Shown here piece after piece: positions 27,060-34,887 of a DNA stretch of 64,000 bases. Position numbers and translations under genes: made by a program. Origin of the DNA: Microbacterium sp. SORGH_AS_0888 (GTDB taxonomy: Bacteria; Actinomycetota; Actinomycetes; Actinomycetales; Microbacteriaceae); assembly GCF_030818905.1 (NCBI RefSeq), contig NZ_JAUTAZ010000001.1:2232001-2296000 (forward strand), read 5' to 3'. The notes below the pieces were generated by a model. It was not told the DNA's origin. It worked only from the letters and a program-made list of their open reading frames with translations, and did no database searches. Positions within the stretch are counted from its first letter, which is position 1. Each line of letters starts with the position of its first letter.

Positions 27060-28160
27060 TCAGGCCGCGAGCATGAGCAGCTGCGCGATCGTGAGCGCGG
27101 CGAGGATCGCACCGAGGGCCGCGACCGGGACCCAGCGGCGCGCGCGCCGCAGCCGGGTGCCGGCGGCGGCGACGCCCTTGGGCGGCGGGACCGGCTCGGG
27201 CGCGGTGTCGGCGGGGAGCAGGCGTCCGTCGCGCCAGCGGTCCCACTGGCCGATCTTTCCCTCGAGCGCGTCGACGACGGAGACGAGCCACTCCCACGTG
27301 GCCGGGTCGAGCGTCACGAGCGGGCGACGGCTGTAGAGCAGCAGCCAGTCGTCGACGATCTCGACATCCAGCAGCGCGACCCGGTCGATGAAACGCGCCA
27401 TGATGTCGGGCGGAAACAGGTAGCGGGCGTCCGCCTCGTAGCCGGCCGGGCAGTAGAGCGTGAAGTGACGGTCGAAGTCACCCTCGAGCGAGACGCGCTG
27501 ACTGCGGGCGAGCGCCACCGGCAGCGTCGAGGAGAACAGCGAGTCGTTGCCCTTGGCGTCCAGGACGATGTGCGGGAGCGGGGCGGAGAGGCGGACGGCG
27601 ACGTACCCCCAGCGGTGCGTTCGGGGATGACGGGTCGATCCGGTCGTGTAGCTGTGGTTCGCGAACGTCGCGGGGTGGGTGCCCGGTCGGTCCACCAGGT
27701 CGGTCGAGGTGTGGCTGCGGCCGACGGCGAAGAGCAGGCCGGGCAGTTGCGGTCTCGGGTCCTCGTAGCGCCAGGTCATGCCGTTGGCGCGGGCGAATCG
27801 TTCCAACCGCCACCAGCGTTCCCCGGTCTGTCTCCGTCGCCGGGACACGGCGATGACGGCGACCAGGAAGACGGCCCAGCCGCCGATCATGAGAGGGACG
27901 TACGCCGGTGCCCCGGCCGCGATCAGGATCGCGATGATTCCCCCGGCACCGCCGACGAGGATCAGCAGCAGCACCCCCCAGAGGATCGCGAACAGGGCGA
28001 CCCCGAGGCATCCGAGCCCTCGGCCGTAACGGGCGACGCCCGGAGGCAGCAGCCGGTCGCGTTCGAGCTGGCGCACGCCGGCGCGTATCGTCTCGCGGTC
28101 GGCGGGCTCCAACAGGGCCCGGGTGTCGAGCCGGACGGCGTCAGCGCGGCCTGCGTGCAT
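27060..28160 (-). CDS. Hypothetical membrane protein
   Basis: A 366-residue protein that I do not recognise. Two adjacent hydrophobic segments lie near residues 50-75 and 82-105 and one at the C-terminus (PVAALGAILAALTIAQLLMLAA). The cytoplasmic middle (~110-310) contains aromatic-rich stretches such as ERWWRLERFARANGMTWRYEDPRPQLPG. Its layout is like uncharacterised actinobacterial DUF3137-type membrane proteins, but I cannot confirm that. ATG 28160 is chosen for the leaderless -10 box; it is convergent with the DeoR gene. Confidence 0.7.
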   Translation of the reverse strand: MHAGRADAVRLDTRALLEPADRETIRAGVRQLERDRLLPPGVARYGRGLGCLGVALFAILWGVLLLILVGGAGGIIAILIAAGAPAYVPLMIGGWAVFLVAVIAVSRRRRQTGERWWRLERFARANGMTWRYEDPRPQLPGLLFAVGRSHTSTDLVDRPGTHPATFANHSYTTGSTRHPRTHRWGYVAVRLSAPLPHIVLDAKGNDSLFSSTLPVALARSQRVSLEGDFDRHFTLYCPAGYEADARYLFPPDIMARFIDRVALLDVEIVDDWLLLYSRRPLVTLDPATWEWLVSVVDALEGKIGQWDRWRDGRLLPADTAPEPVPPPKGVAAAGTRLRRARRWVPVAALGAILAALTIAQLLMLAA

Positions 28161-28167
28161 GTGTGCC

Positions 28168-28173
28168 AGCGTA
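28168..28173 (-). promoter_or_regulatory. -10 box TACGCT for a leaderless membrane-protein gene
   Basis: On the minus strand TACGCT is followed by 7 bases (GGCACAC) and ATG 28160. Confidence 0.5.
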
Positions 28174-28245
28174 GGCGCCGCCGTGCTCCCTTGCCCCGCT
28201 TCTCCCTCGGCGCCAGTGGGCGCCACACGTGGAGGCGGGATCGGG

Positions 28246-28362
28246 TAGAGTGTTGTGGTTGTCTGTCTGCGCCGCACCCGCGGCTGCCGGGCAGACACGT
28301 GCATCAACCCTCCTGCTGCCGGGAAATGCCCGACAGCCGTTCAGTCCGAAGGAGGTGGGTTA
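28246..28362 (+). promoter_or_regulatory. rpsF operon promoter and structured leader
   Basis: TAGAGT (28246-28251) is a good -10 box. The ~105-base leader that follows can form hairpins, including CTGCCGGG/CCCGACAG near 28315-28337, and ends in a near-perfect Shine-Dalgarno AAGGAGGTGG. Leaders of rpsF operons in other bacteria bind the S6:S18 complex for autoregulation; whether this one does is inference. Confidence 0.45.
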
Positions 28363-28746
28363 GTGACGCACACGCACCAGTACGAGCTCATGGTCATCAT
28401 CGACCCCGCGATCGACGAGCGTCAGGTCGCCCCGAACCTCGACAAGTTCCTGAAGGTCATCACCGCTGATGGTGGCTCGATCGACAACGTCGACGTGTGG
28501 GGCAAGCGCCGTCTCGCGTACGAGATCCAGAAGAAGAACGAGGGCATCTACGCCGTCGTCAACTTCACCGCGACCAGCGAGGCCACGCAGGAGCTCGACC
28601 GTCAGCTGAAGCTGAGCGAGATCATCATGCGGACCAAGGTGCTCCGCGCCGAGGAGGCCATCGCTCTGGTGGCCGCCGAGGCCAAGCGCGCCGAGGAGAA
28701 GGCCGCCCGCAAGGCTGCCGCTCCCGCCAAGGCTGCGAAGGCGTAA
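28363..28746 (+). CDS. rpsF: 30S ribosomal protein bS6
   Basis: A 127-residue S6 protein that binds the central domain of 16S rRNA with bS18. The core shows [38 protein letters not shown] and IMRTKVLR. The C-terminal tail is Ala/Lys-rich, as is common in actinobacteria. The GTG start is fixed by AAGGAGG 7 bases upstream. It is the first gene of the rpsF-ssb-rpsR-rplI operon. Confidence 0.97.
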   Translation: MTHTHQYELMVIIDPAIDERQVAPNLDKFLKVITADGGSIDNVDVWGKRRLAYEIQKKNEGIYAVVNFTATSEATQELDRQLKLSEIIMRTKVLRAEEAIALVAAEAKRAEEKAARKAAAPAKAAKA

Positions 28747-28752
28747 CGGGAC

Positions 28753-29260
28753 ATGGCCGGCGAGACGATCATCACCGTCGTGGGCAACCTCACGGCGGAC
28801 CCCGAGCTGCGTTACACGCAGAACGGGCTCCCCGTCGCGAACTTCACGATCGCATCGACGCCGCGCAACTTCGACCGTGCCTCCGGTGAGTGGAAGGACG
28901 GCGAAGCGCTGTTCCTCCGCGCGTCGGTCTGGCGCGAGTTCGCCGAGCACGTGGCGGGCTCGCTGACCAAGGGCAGCCGGGTCATCGCGACCGGGCGTCT
29001 GAAGCAGCGCTCCTACCAGGACCGCGAGGGCAACCAACCGCACCGCGATCGAGCTCGAGATCGACGAGATCGGGCCGAGCCTGCGCTACGCCACGGCACA
29101 GATCACCCGTGCCGCCGGTGGCGGCGGGGGCGGTCAGTCCCGCGGTGGCGGCCAGGTGTCGCAGGCACCGGCTGACGAGCCGTGGGCGACCCCCGGTTCG
29201 TCGAACGGCGCCGACGCGTGGGGCGCTCCCGGCGCCTACGGCGACGACACCCCGTTCTGA
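28753..29260 (+). CDS. ssb: Single-stranded DNA-binding protein (one-base frameshift in this sequence)
   Basis: SSB protects single-stranded DNA in replication and repair. The OB-fold begins [30 protein letters not shown] and runs through [19 protein letters not shown]. The frame then shifts at about 29032-29040, where the sequence has one extra base; removing it gives [22 protein letters not shown], a Gly/Gln-rich linker, and the acidic tip DDTPF at the C-terminus. As ssb is essential and the flanking ribosomal genes are intact, the shift is probably a sequencing error. The restored length is about 168 residues. Confidence 0.93.
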
Positions 29261-29326
29261 TCTCACAACGAACATCCCGGATGCGGCGGGCAGCCGCATC
29301 CGTCTGACAACTCTGAAGGACACACC

Positions 29327-29581
29327 ATGGCTGGAAAGTCGAGCGGCGATCGCCGCAAGCCGCGGAAGGGCGCGAAGAACGCCGCTCCCGCGAAGGCGAT
29401 CCGCGTCGGCGTCATCGACTACAAGGATGTCGCCACGCTTCGCAAGTTCATCTCGGAGCGCGGCAAGATCCGCGCCCGTCGCATCACCGGCGTCTCGGTG
29501 CAGGAGCAGCGTCTGATCGCGAAGGCGATCAAGAACGCGCGCGAGATGGCGCTCCTGCCCTACGCGGGTGCGGGCCGGTAA
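29327..29581 (+). CDS. rpsR: 30S ribosomal protein bS18
   Basis: An 84-residue S18 protein, partner of bS6 on the 30S platform. Family motifs are [25 protein letters not shown] and [19 protein letters not shown]. The basic N-terminal extension is usual for actinobacteria. No cysteine zinc motif is present, so this is the C-minus form. It lies within the ribosomal operon, 11 bases before rplI. Confidence 0.97.
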   Translation: MAGKSSGDRRKPRKGAKNAAPAKAIRVGVIDYKDVATLRKFISERGKIRARRITGVSVQEQRLIAKAIKNAREMALLPYAGAGR

Positions 29582-29592
29582 GGGGCACCGAC

Positions 29593-30045
29593 ATGGCAAA
29601 GCTGATTCTCACGAACGAGGTCACCGGGCTCGGAAGCGCCGGTGACGTGGTCGAGGTCAAGAACGGGTACGCCCGCAACTACCTCATCCCGCAGGGCTTC
29701 GCGGTCGCATGGACCCGGGGCGGCGAGAAGCAGGTCGCGTCGATCCGCGCGGCCCGTCAGGCGCGCGCGATCCACGACCACGAAGAGGCCGTGGCGCTGA
29801 AGGACGCCCTCGAGACCAACAAGGTCAAGCTGACCGTCAAGGCCGGCGCCGAGGGGCGTCTGTTCGGCGCGGTCAAGACCGGCGACGTGGCCGACGCGGT
29901 CAAGGCCGCCGGCCTCGGCGACCTCGACAAGCGCAAGATCCAGATCCCGTCTGCGATCAAGGCCGTCGGCGAGCACGAGGCGACTGTTCGCCTGCGTGAC
30001 GACCTCACCGCGGTGATCACCCTGCAGGTGGTCGCGGCCAAGTAA
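29593..30045 (+). CDS. rplI: 50S ribosomal protein bL9
   Basis: A 150-residue L9 protein of the L1-stalk base. The N-terminal domain has [34 protein letters not shown], which contains the family signature; a long connecting helix and the C-terminal domain follow. It is the last gene of the operon and is followed directly by an intrinsic terminator. Confidence 0.97.
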   Translation: MAKLILTNEVTGLGSAGDVVEVKNGYARNYLIPQGFAVAWTRGGEKQVASIRAARQARAIHDHEEAVALKDALETNKVKLTVKAGAEGRLFGAVKTGDVADAVKAAGLGDLDKRKIQIPSAIKAVGEHEATVRLRDDLTAVITLQVVAAK

Positions 30046-30049
30046 TGCC

Positions 30050-30073
30050 CGTGCCCACACCCGGGCACGTTTT
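30050..30073 (+). terminator. Intrinsic terminator after rplI
   Basis: CGTGCCC/GGGCACG stem (30050-30056 with 30063-30069) followed by a short T-run. It begins 5 bases after the rplI stop codon. Confidence 0.75.
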
Positions 30074-30076
30074 CGC

Positions 30077-30112
30077 GGATGGCGCGGAGCCGAACACGGC
30101 TCCGCGCCATCC
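30077..30112. terminator. Perfect 16-bp palindrome, bidirectional terminator
   Basis: GGATGGCGCGGAGCCG and its exact complement flank a 4-base loop (AACA). It lies between the convergent rplI and chaplin-like genes and follows the first terminator by 3 bases, so it probably ends transcription from both sides. Confidence 0.65.
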
Positions 30113-30127
30113 GTCCTTCTGCGCGGG

Positions 30128-31639
30128 TCAGCCCTTCGCCGACGTGCGGCCGCGCCGCGTCACGAGAAGCAGAGCGAGTCCTGCGCCGAGAAGGGCGAAC
30201 GCCCAGAGCGCTCCCGGCAGCGCGTCCGTGCCACCGGTCTGAGCGAGGGCGCCGACCGAGAGCGCGGCGGGCGTGCCCAGCCCGCCGGTCACCAGGCTCG
30301 CCGGGACGTTCGACGTGCCCGGGTCGGCCGGGGTGCCGGGGTTACCGGGCGTGCCGGGGTTACCGGGCGTGCCGGGGTCTCCCGGGTTTCCCGGGTTGCC
30401 GGGCGTGCCGGGGTTCCCCGGGGTGCCGGGAGTCGTCGGCGTGCCGGTGGTAGGGCTCGTCGTCGTGCTGTCGCCGATGACCGAGACGGCGTTGCCGCCC
30501 AGCGTGATCGGCGCCGACAGAGGCAGGCCCAGCTGTGTGCCGCCGAGGATCCCGTCATCGCCCGAGGTGACGGCCGGCGAGGCGCCGGAGCCCGGGGTGC
30601 CGGTGGCGGTGGTGGCGTCCGTGCTCGTGCTGTCGCCGAGGGCGGAGATGGCGTTGCCGCCGACGGTGACGGGCGCGGTGACCGGGACGATCGCCTGGGT
30701 GCCGCCGAGGATGCTGTCGTCTCCTGCGGTGGTGGCGTTGCCGGTCGTGCCGGTCGTGCCGGTGGCGGTGGTGGCGTCCGTGCTCGTGCTGTCGCCGAGG
30801 GCGGAGATGGCGTTGCCGCCGACGGTGACGGGCGCGGTGACCGGGACGATCGCCTGGGTGCCGCCGAGGATGCTGTCGTCTCCTGCGGTGGTGGCGTTGC
30901 CGGTCGTGCCGGTCGTGCCGGTGGCGGTGGTGGCGTCCGTGCTCGTGCTGTCGCCGAGGGCGGAGATGGCGTTGCCGCCGACGGTGACAGGCGCGGCGAT
31001 GGGTGCGAGCACCTGGGTTCCGCTGAGGACCCCGTCCTCACCCGAGGTCGAGGGCGCGGCGCTCGCGCCGGCGCTCGGGGAGCCCGTGGCGGGAGCGGTC
31101 GCGGTCGACGCGTCGGTGGACGTGCTGTCGCCGAGCACCGAGATGGCGTTGCCTCCGACGGTCACCGGGACGGTCGCGTCGACGATCGCCTGGGTTCCGC
31201 CCAGGATCGCGTCGTCGCCGCTCGTGGCAGGTGAGCCGACTTCAACGGCGGGGGCCGCCTCCGGCGCGGTGGCGGCATCGGTGGACGAGCTGTCGCCGAC
31301 GACCGATACACCGTTCCCGGCGACCGTGACGGGGATCGACACGGTGACGAGGGCCTGTGTGCCCGATCCGGCGCCGTCGTCTCCGCCTGTGCTGGCGGCG
31401 GGGGCCTCTGCCGGCGCCGGGACCAGCGTGGACGCATCCTCGGTGGCACTGTCGCCCACGAGTGAGATGGCGTTGCCGCCGACGGTCACGGGGACGTGGA
31501 TACCGATGATGCCCTGGGTGCCGGAGAGCAGCCCATCGTCCCCGGTGGTCTCGGCCGCGTTGGCCACGGTGGCACCGAGGACGACGATGCCGCCCCCGAT
31601 GAGCGCACCCCAGAGGGCGCGCGAAACGAACGTTTTCAT
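30128..31639 (-). CDS. Sortase-anchored protein with seven chaplin-like repeats
   Basis: A 503-residue surface protein. After a signal peptide (WGALIGGGIVVLGATVANAAE) come seven copies of a ~29-residue chaplin-like unit of the form GTQ(x)nPVTVGGNAISxxGDS, separated by Ala/Thr/Pro/Ser linkers. A PGTPGNPG-type proline-glycine region follows, then a sorting signal: LAQTG, a membrane helix (WAFALLGAGLALLLV) and RRGRTSAKG. Streptomyces chaplins are amyloid-forming hydrophobins of aerial structures; here the domain is multiplied and wall-anchored. None of the repeats shows the paired cysteines of chaplins. ATG 31639 follows AGGGAGAA. Confidence 0.85.
   Translation of the reverse strand: MKTFVSRALWGALIGGGIVVLGATVANAAETTGDDGLLSGTQGIIGIHVPVTVGGNAISLVGDSATEDASTLVPAPAEAPAASTGGDDGAGSGTQALVTVSIPVTVAGNGVSVVGDSSSTDAATAPEAAPAVEVGSPATSGDDAILGGTQAIVDATVPVTVGGNAISVLGDSTSTDASTATAPATGSPSAGASAAPSTSGEDGVLSGTQVLAPIAAPVTVGGNAISALGDSTSTDATTATGTTGTTGNATTAGDDSILGGTQAIVPVTAPVTVGGNAISALGDSTSTDATTATGTTGTTGNATTAGDDSILGGTQAIVPVTAPVTVGGNAISALGDSTSTDATTATGTPGSGASPAVTSGDDGILGGTQLGLPLSAPITLGGNAVSVIGDSTTTSPTTGTPTTPGTPGNPGTPGNPGNPGDPGTPGNPGTPGNPGTPADPGTSNVPASLVTGGLGTPAALSVGALAQTGGTDALPGALWAFALLGAGLALLLVTRRGRTSAKG
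30602..31000 (-). repeat. 159-bp tandem repeat inside the chaplin-like gene
   Basis: The block at 30602-30760 is repeated at 30761-30919, and the repeat continues into a third partial copy from 30920. The period of 159 bp equals 53 codons, one chaplin unit plus linker. The near-identity of the copies points to recent expansion. Confidence 0.85.
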
Positions 31640-31719
31640 GATTTCTCCCTGAATGAGTAGGTGATGTGCGCGCGAGCGCGCGTGATCCTCTGCCACGGCA
31701 AGGCGTGGCCCATCACCGA

Positions 31720-32644
31720 TCAGTCGGGGGAGGTGTCCGTCTCGAAGACAGGACTGGAAGGAAGGTCGTCGTCCGCCTGCGGACGCGGCACGGCGTAGTC
31801 CTCACGGGGAACGGCGAAGTTCGGCACGACGGTCGCGGCCGCGCCGACGGCGCCACCGCTCTGGCCGGCGCTCGAGCTCGAGCCGGATCCGGGTGTTGCG
31901 GGAGGAGACCCGGGCACGTCCCCCGTGGGCTCGTCCGTGACGAGCGGCTGCGGAGGCGAGACGAGGAACGCGGCACCCGCCGGCGGAAGCGCCGTCGCAG
32001 TGTGCCGGAGGGGGACGCCCGCCGGGACCGAGGGCACCGCCGAGGACGCAGGGAGCGTCGCATTGCCCGCGGGGGCGAGGTCGAGCTCGGACGTCTCCGC
32101 CGCCTCGGGCGAGACGGGGTCGGTGTCGCTGCCTGGTTCCGTGACGGGCGGCGCGGGCGCGCCCGCCACGACCGTCTGGACCGTGCCATCGACGACCTGA
32201 GTCGTCCCCGTCACCGTGTCGACGGTGCCGGCGAGGATCTCCTCCACCGGCAGCTGCTCCACGACGTGACCGACGACCGGCACCTTCTCGGTCACGGTGG
32301 ACACGACATCCTGCACGGTGTCGGTGACGGGAGCGACGACGCTCGTCACGGGCGAGGATGTCGCGACATCGGCGACGACGCCCGTGACCGTGTCGACGGT
32401 CGAATCGACCGTGTCGGCCAGCGGCGCCGTGAGGGGAGGAGCGACGGGCGCGACCACTTGGGTGACGGCGCCCACCACCGTGTCGGTGAGTCCGAGGACA
32501 CCGCCGTGCGGCGTGTCGTCGTCGGCGTGAGCCGCAACCGGGCGCCAGCAGGAACGCGAGGATCAGCCACCCGAAGGCCACGCCTGCCGCTACGAGGAGA
32601 AGGCGCAGGAGGTACCGGGGTGCGGGTGTCGTCACCTCGTCCAC
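31720..32644 (-). CDS. Secreted Val/Thr/Pro-rich protein (one-base frameshift in this sequence)
   Basis: A protein of about 307 residues when restored; I do not recognise the family. The N-terminus carries a signal or anchor helix (LLRLLLVAAGVAFGWLILAFLLAP). The body repeats valine-rich blocks such as VTGVVADVATSSPVTSVVAPVTDTVQDVV, and the end is Pro/Ser/Gly-rich. Removing one base near 32538-32545 joins the signal region to AAHADDDTPHGGVLGL. GTG 32644 follows GGAGGTGA. It lies 80 bp upstream of the chaplin-like gene on the same strand and is probably co-expressed with it as a cell-surface component. Confidence 0.6.
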
Positions 32645-32765
32645 GGTCTCACCTCCATCTCGGCGGAACGCCAGGGAGCGCTCTGGGCAGCACCATCAGG
32701 CTAGAAAATGCGGGTCCCGCAGGGGAAGGGGCTTGTGAAATCGCTGACGTCGTGATCCAACCGAG

Positions 32766-32964
32766 TTGTGCACACCCAGCTGTGGGCAGTTGTCAAGTCT
32801 CAACTCCTACTTCAACCACAGCACTTCCCACAGGGTGTGATCGGTTAAATCCCAGATCAAGTCGCATAAAAAAGTCTGGGAGGCGGCTATGGCCGCCACT
32901 TTCCACAGGAGTTGTGCACAAGCTCGGCGGCGTGTTCCGCAATTTGTCCACACAGTTATCCACA
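32766..32964. promoter_or_regulatory. DnaA-box cluster upstream of dnaB
   Basis: Within 200 bp lie a perfect DnaA box TTATCCACA (32956-32964) and close variants TTGTCCACA (32944-32952), TTTCCACAG (32900-32908), and TTGTGCACA twice (32766-32774 and 32912-32920, the latter palindromic). The block is distinctly AT-richer than its surroundings. It lies immediately upstream of the dnaB promoter. The chromosomal origin is normally next to dnaA, so a regulatory role in dnaB expression or DnaA titration is more likely than an origin (inference). Confidence 0.6.
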
Positions 32965-32972
32965 GGGTCATT

Positions 32973-33000
32973 TTGTCGAGGGACGGGTCGCGCCTAGCGT
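32973..33000 (+). promoter_or_regulatory. Probable dnaB promoter
   Basis: TTGTCG (32973-32978) and TAGCGT (32995-33000) are separated by 16 bp. They start 9 bases after the last DnaA box. The leader to the dnaB start would be about 150 bases; that leader shows no recognised gene. Confidence 0.45.
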
Positions 33001-33158
33001 GGGGGCAACCTCGCAGGGACACGGTGTCCGACGCGATGTCCGGGGCTCGTGATCCCATGATGTCGTCGGCCGTGCCGGCGAGGTGACGGTGTTTCCGCGT
33101 GCCGTGAGGTTCCGGCAATGTGCCCGCGCGACGTGGGAAGAGGGAGGACGATCGGATC

Positions 33159-34529
33159 GTGTCGATTGCGGACATCTCGCAGGACCGTCTGGGTGCACCC
33201 CGAGAGCACGAGCGCACGCCTCCTCACGATGTGCTGGCCGAGCAGTCGACCCTGGGCGGCATGCTGCTGTCCAAGGATGCGGTGGCGGACGTCATCGAGT
33301 CGATCCGCGGCACGGACTTCTACATCCCGAAGCACGAGGTGATCTTCGAGGCCATCCTCACCCTCTACTCCCACGGTGAGCCGACGGATGTGATCGCGGT
33401 CACCGACGAGCTCATCAAGACGGGTGACCTCCAGCGAGCCGGCGGGGCCGACTACCTGCACACGTTGACCTCGATCGTTCCCACCGCGGCGAACGCGGGC
33501 TACTACGCGAGCATCGTGTCGGAGCGGGCGCTGCTGCGGCGGCTCGTGGAAGCCGGCACGCGCATCGTGCAGATGGGCTACTCGGGTCAGGGCGAGGCGG
33601 TCGATCTCGTCAACAACGCGCAGGCCGAGATCTACGGTGTGACGGGCGCCGAAACGGCCGAGGACTACGTGCCGCTGACGGTGGCGGTCGACGCCGCGGT
33701 CGAGGAGATCGAGGCGGCGCGGGGGCGCGACGGTCAGATGACCGGCATCCCGACCGGCTTCGAGGGCCTCGACCAGCTGACGAACGGTCTGCACGGCGGT
33801 CAGATGATCGTCGTGGCGGCGCGTCCCGCGATGGGAAAGTCGACGCTCGCGCTCGACTTCGCGCGCGCGTCGGCGATCAAGCACAACTTCCCGACGATCT
33901 TCTTCTCGCTCGAGATGGGGCGCAGCGAGATCGCGATGCGCCTGATGAGCGCCGAGGCGGCGATCCCGCTTCAGGCGATGCGCAAGGGCACGCTCGACCA
34001 GCGCGACTGGACGACGATCGCCGCGACGCGCGGCCGCATCAACGACGCTCCCCTCTATATCGACGACAGCCCGAACATGACGCTCGTCGAGATCCGGGCC
34101 AAGTGCCGACGCCTCAAGCAGCGTGTGGGGCTGCGTATGGTCGTGATCGACTACCTCCAGCTCATGACGAGCGGCAAGCGTGTCGAGTCGCGTCAGCAGG
34201 AGGTCAGTGAGTTCTCGCGTGCGCTGAAGCTGCTCGCGAAGGAGCTGCAGGTCCCCGTGATCGCGCTGTCACAGCTGAACCGTGGTCCCGAGCAGCGGCA
34301 GGACAAGAAACCCGCGATCAGCGACCTGCGTGAGTCCGGCTCGATCGAGCAGGACGCGGACATGGTCATCCTGCTGCACCGCGAGTCCGCCTACGACAAG
34401 GAGAGCCCGCGAGCGGGTGAGGCCGACCTGATCGTGGCCAAGCACCGTAACGGCCCGACCGACACCGTGACGGTCGCCTTCCAGGGCCATTTCTCGCGCT
34501 TCACCGACATGGCCGCGGGGATGCAGTAG
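33159..34529 (+). CDS. dnaB: Replicative DNA helicase DnaB
   Basis: The 456-residue hexameric fork helicase. The N-terminal domain starts with the actinobacterial SIADISQDRLG... PPHDVLAEQSTLGGMLLSKDAVADV. The RecA-like core has Walker A in AARPAMGKSTLALD, FFSLEM, Walker B-type VVIDYLQLM, and ALSQLNRGPE with the downstream arginine-rich DLRESGSIEQDADMV. No intein is present. GTG 33159 matches family N-termini; the frame opens earlier at 33120. The stop codon is the left edge of the accessory region. Confidence 0.96.
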   Translation: MSIADISQDRLGAPREHERTPPHDVLAEQSTLGGMLLSKDAVADVIESIRGTDFYIPKHEVIFEAILTLYSHGEPTDVIAVTDELIKTGDLQRAGGADYLHTLTSIVPTAANAGYYASIVSERALLRRLVEAGTRIVQMGYSGQGEAVDLVNNAQAEIYGVTGAETAEDYVPLTVAVDAAVEEIEAARGRDGQMTGIPTGFEGLDQLTNGLHGGQMIVVAARPAMGKSTLALDFARASAIKHNFPTIFFSLEMGRSEIAMRLMSAEAAIPLQAMRKGTLDQRDWTTIAATRGRINDAPLYIDDSPNMTLVEIRAKCRRLKQRVGLRMVVIDYLQLMTSGKRVESRQQEVSEFSRALKLLAKELQVPVIALSQLNRGPEQRQDKKPAISDLRESGSIEQDADMVILLHRESAYDKESPRAGEADLIVAKHRNGPTDTVTVAFQGHFSRFTDMAAGMQ

Positions 34530-34530
34530 G

Positions 34531-34614
34531 TCGTTGTAGGTTTTGTAGGGATTCTTCTGAAATGTCCATTTCGCAGGTGAGATGTCCACGCGGTGTCCAA
34601 ATGGACACTTCGGC
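34531..34614 (+). repeat. Island-edge repeat, left copy (TCGTTGTAGG type)
   Basis: Starts 2 bases after the dnaB stop. It carries TCGTTGTAGGTTTT, then several copies of a (A)TGTCCA unit in both orientations (ATGTCCATTTCGCAGGT, GATGTCCACGCGGTGTCC, AATGGACACTTCG). A diverged copy in the same orientation lies at 45221-45292. Multiple short internal repeats of this kind resemble the ends of IS21-type elements, but no transposase is present (inference). Confidence 0.6.
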
Positions 34615-34620
34615 GGTTGA

Positions 34621-34713
34621 GATCGGTCGCTCGCTGACGACGCTGACAAGTTCAACCGCTACGTCGGTCACGGCATGTACGAGGAGGTCAAGGCAGACAA
34701 CACGGACTTCTAG
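34621..34713 (+). pseudogene. C-terminal fragment of an unidentified gene
   Basis: An open frame without a start reads ...DADKFNRYVGHGMYEEVKADNTDF and a TAG stop at 34711. It has the composition of a real protein end. It follows the island-edge repeat directly. No family is recognised. The stretch from 34714 to 34844 holds nothing else that I can identify. Confidence 0.3.
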
Positions 34714-34844
34714 CAGGGCGCCGTCGGTCGATCTTGGCGGCCGCGTCGAGGGCGAATCGACGCCCCGCGGGACAGCCGTGCACTCGGTGAGTTCGAGAAG
34801 GCTGGCGTCCCCGAGCATCGGACGGCGATGTCGGACCCCCTTCG

Positions 34845-34850
34845 TACACT
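34845..34850 (+). promoter_or_regulatory. -10 box TACACT for the CBASS operon
   Basis: TACACT would place the transcription start near 34857, upstream of ATG 34888 and downstream of the alternative ATG 34828. It therefore favours 34888 as the CD-NTase start. No clear -35 box is visible. Confidence 0.4.
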
Positions 34851-34887
34851 CGATAGAAAAGCCCGACCGAAAGCGGAGTACGCCCCG

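Noticed and set aside
30128..31639. Possible CRISPR-like array because of regularly spaced repeats
   Set aside because: The period is 159 bp, the repeats are in frame, and they encode chaplin-like units and linkers in one open gene; there are no spacers or cas genes.
32766..32964. Chromosomal replication origin
   Set aside because: DnaA boxes are present, but dnaA, dnaN and rpmH are not nearby and the block is a normal promoter region of dnaB. Regulatory use is more likely.
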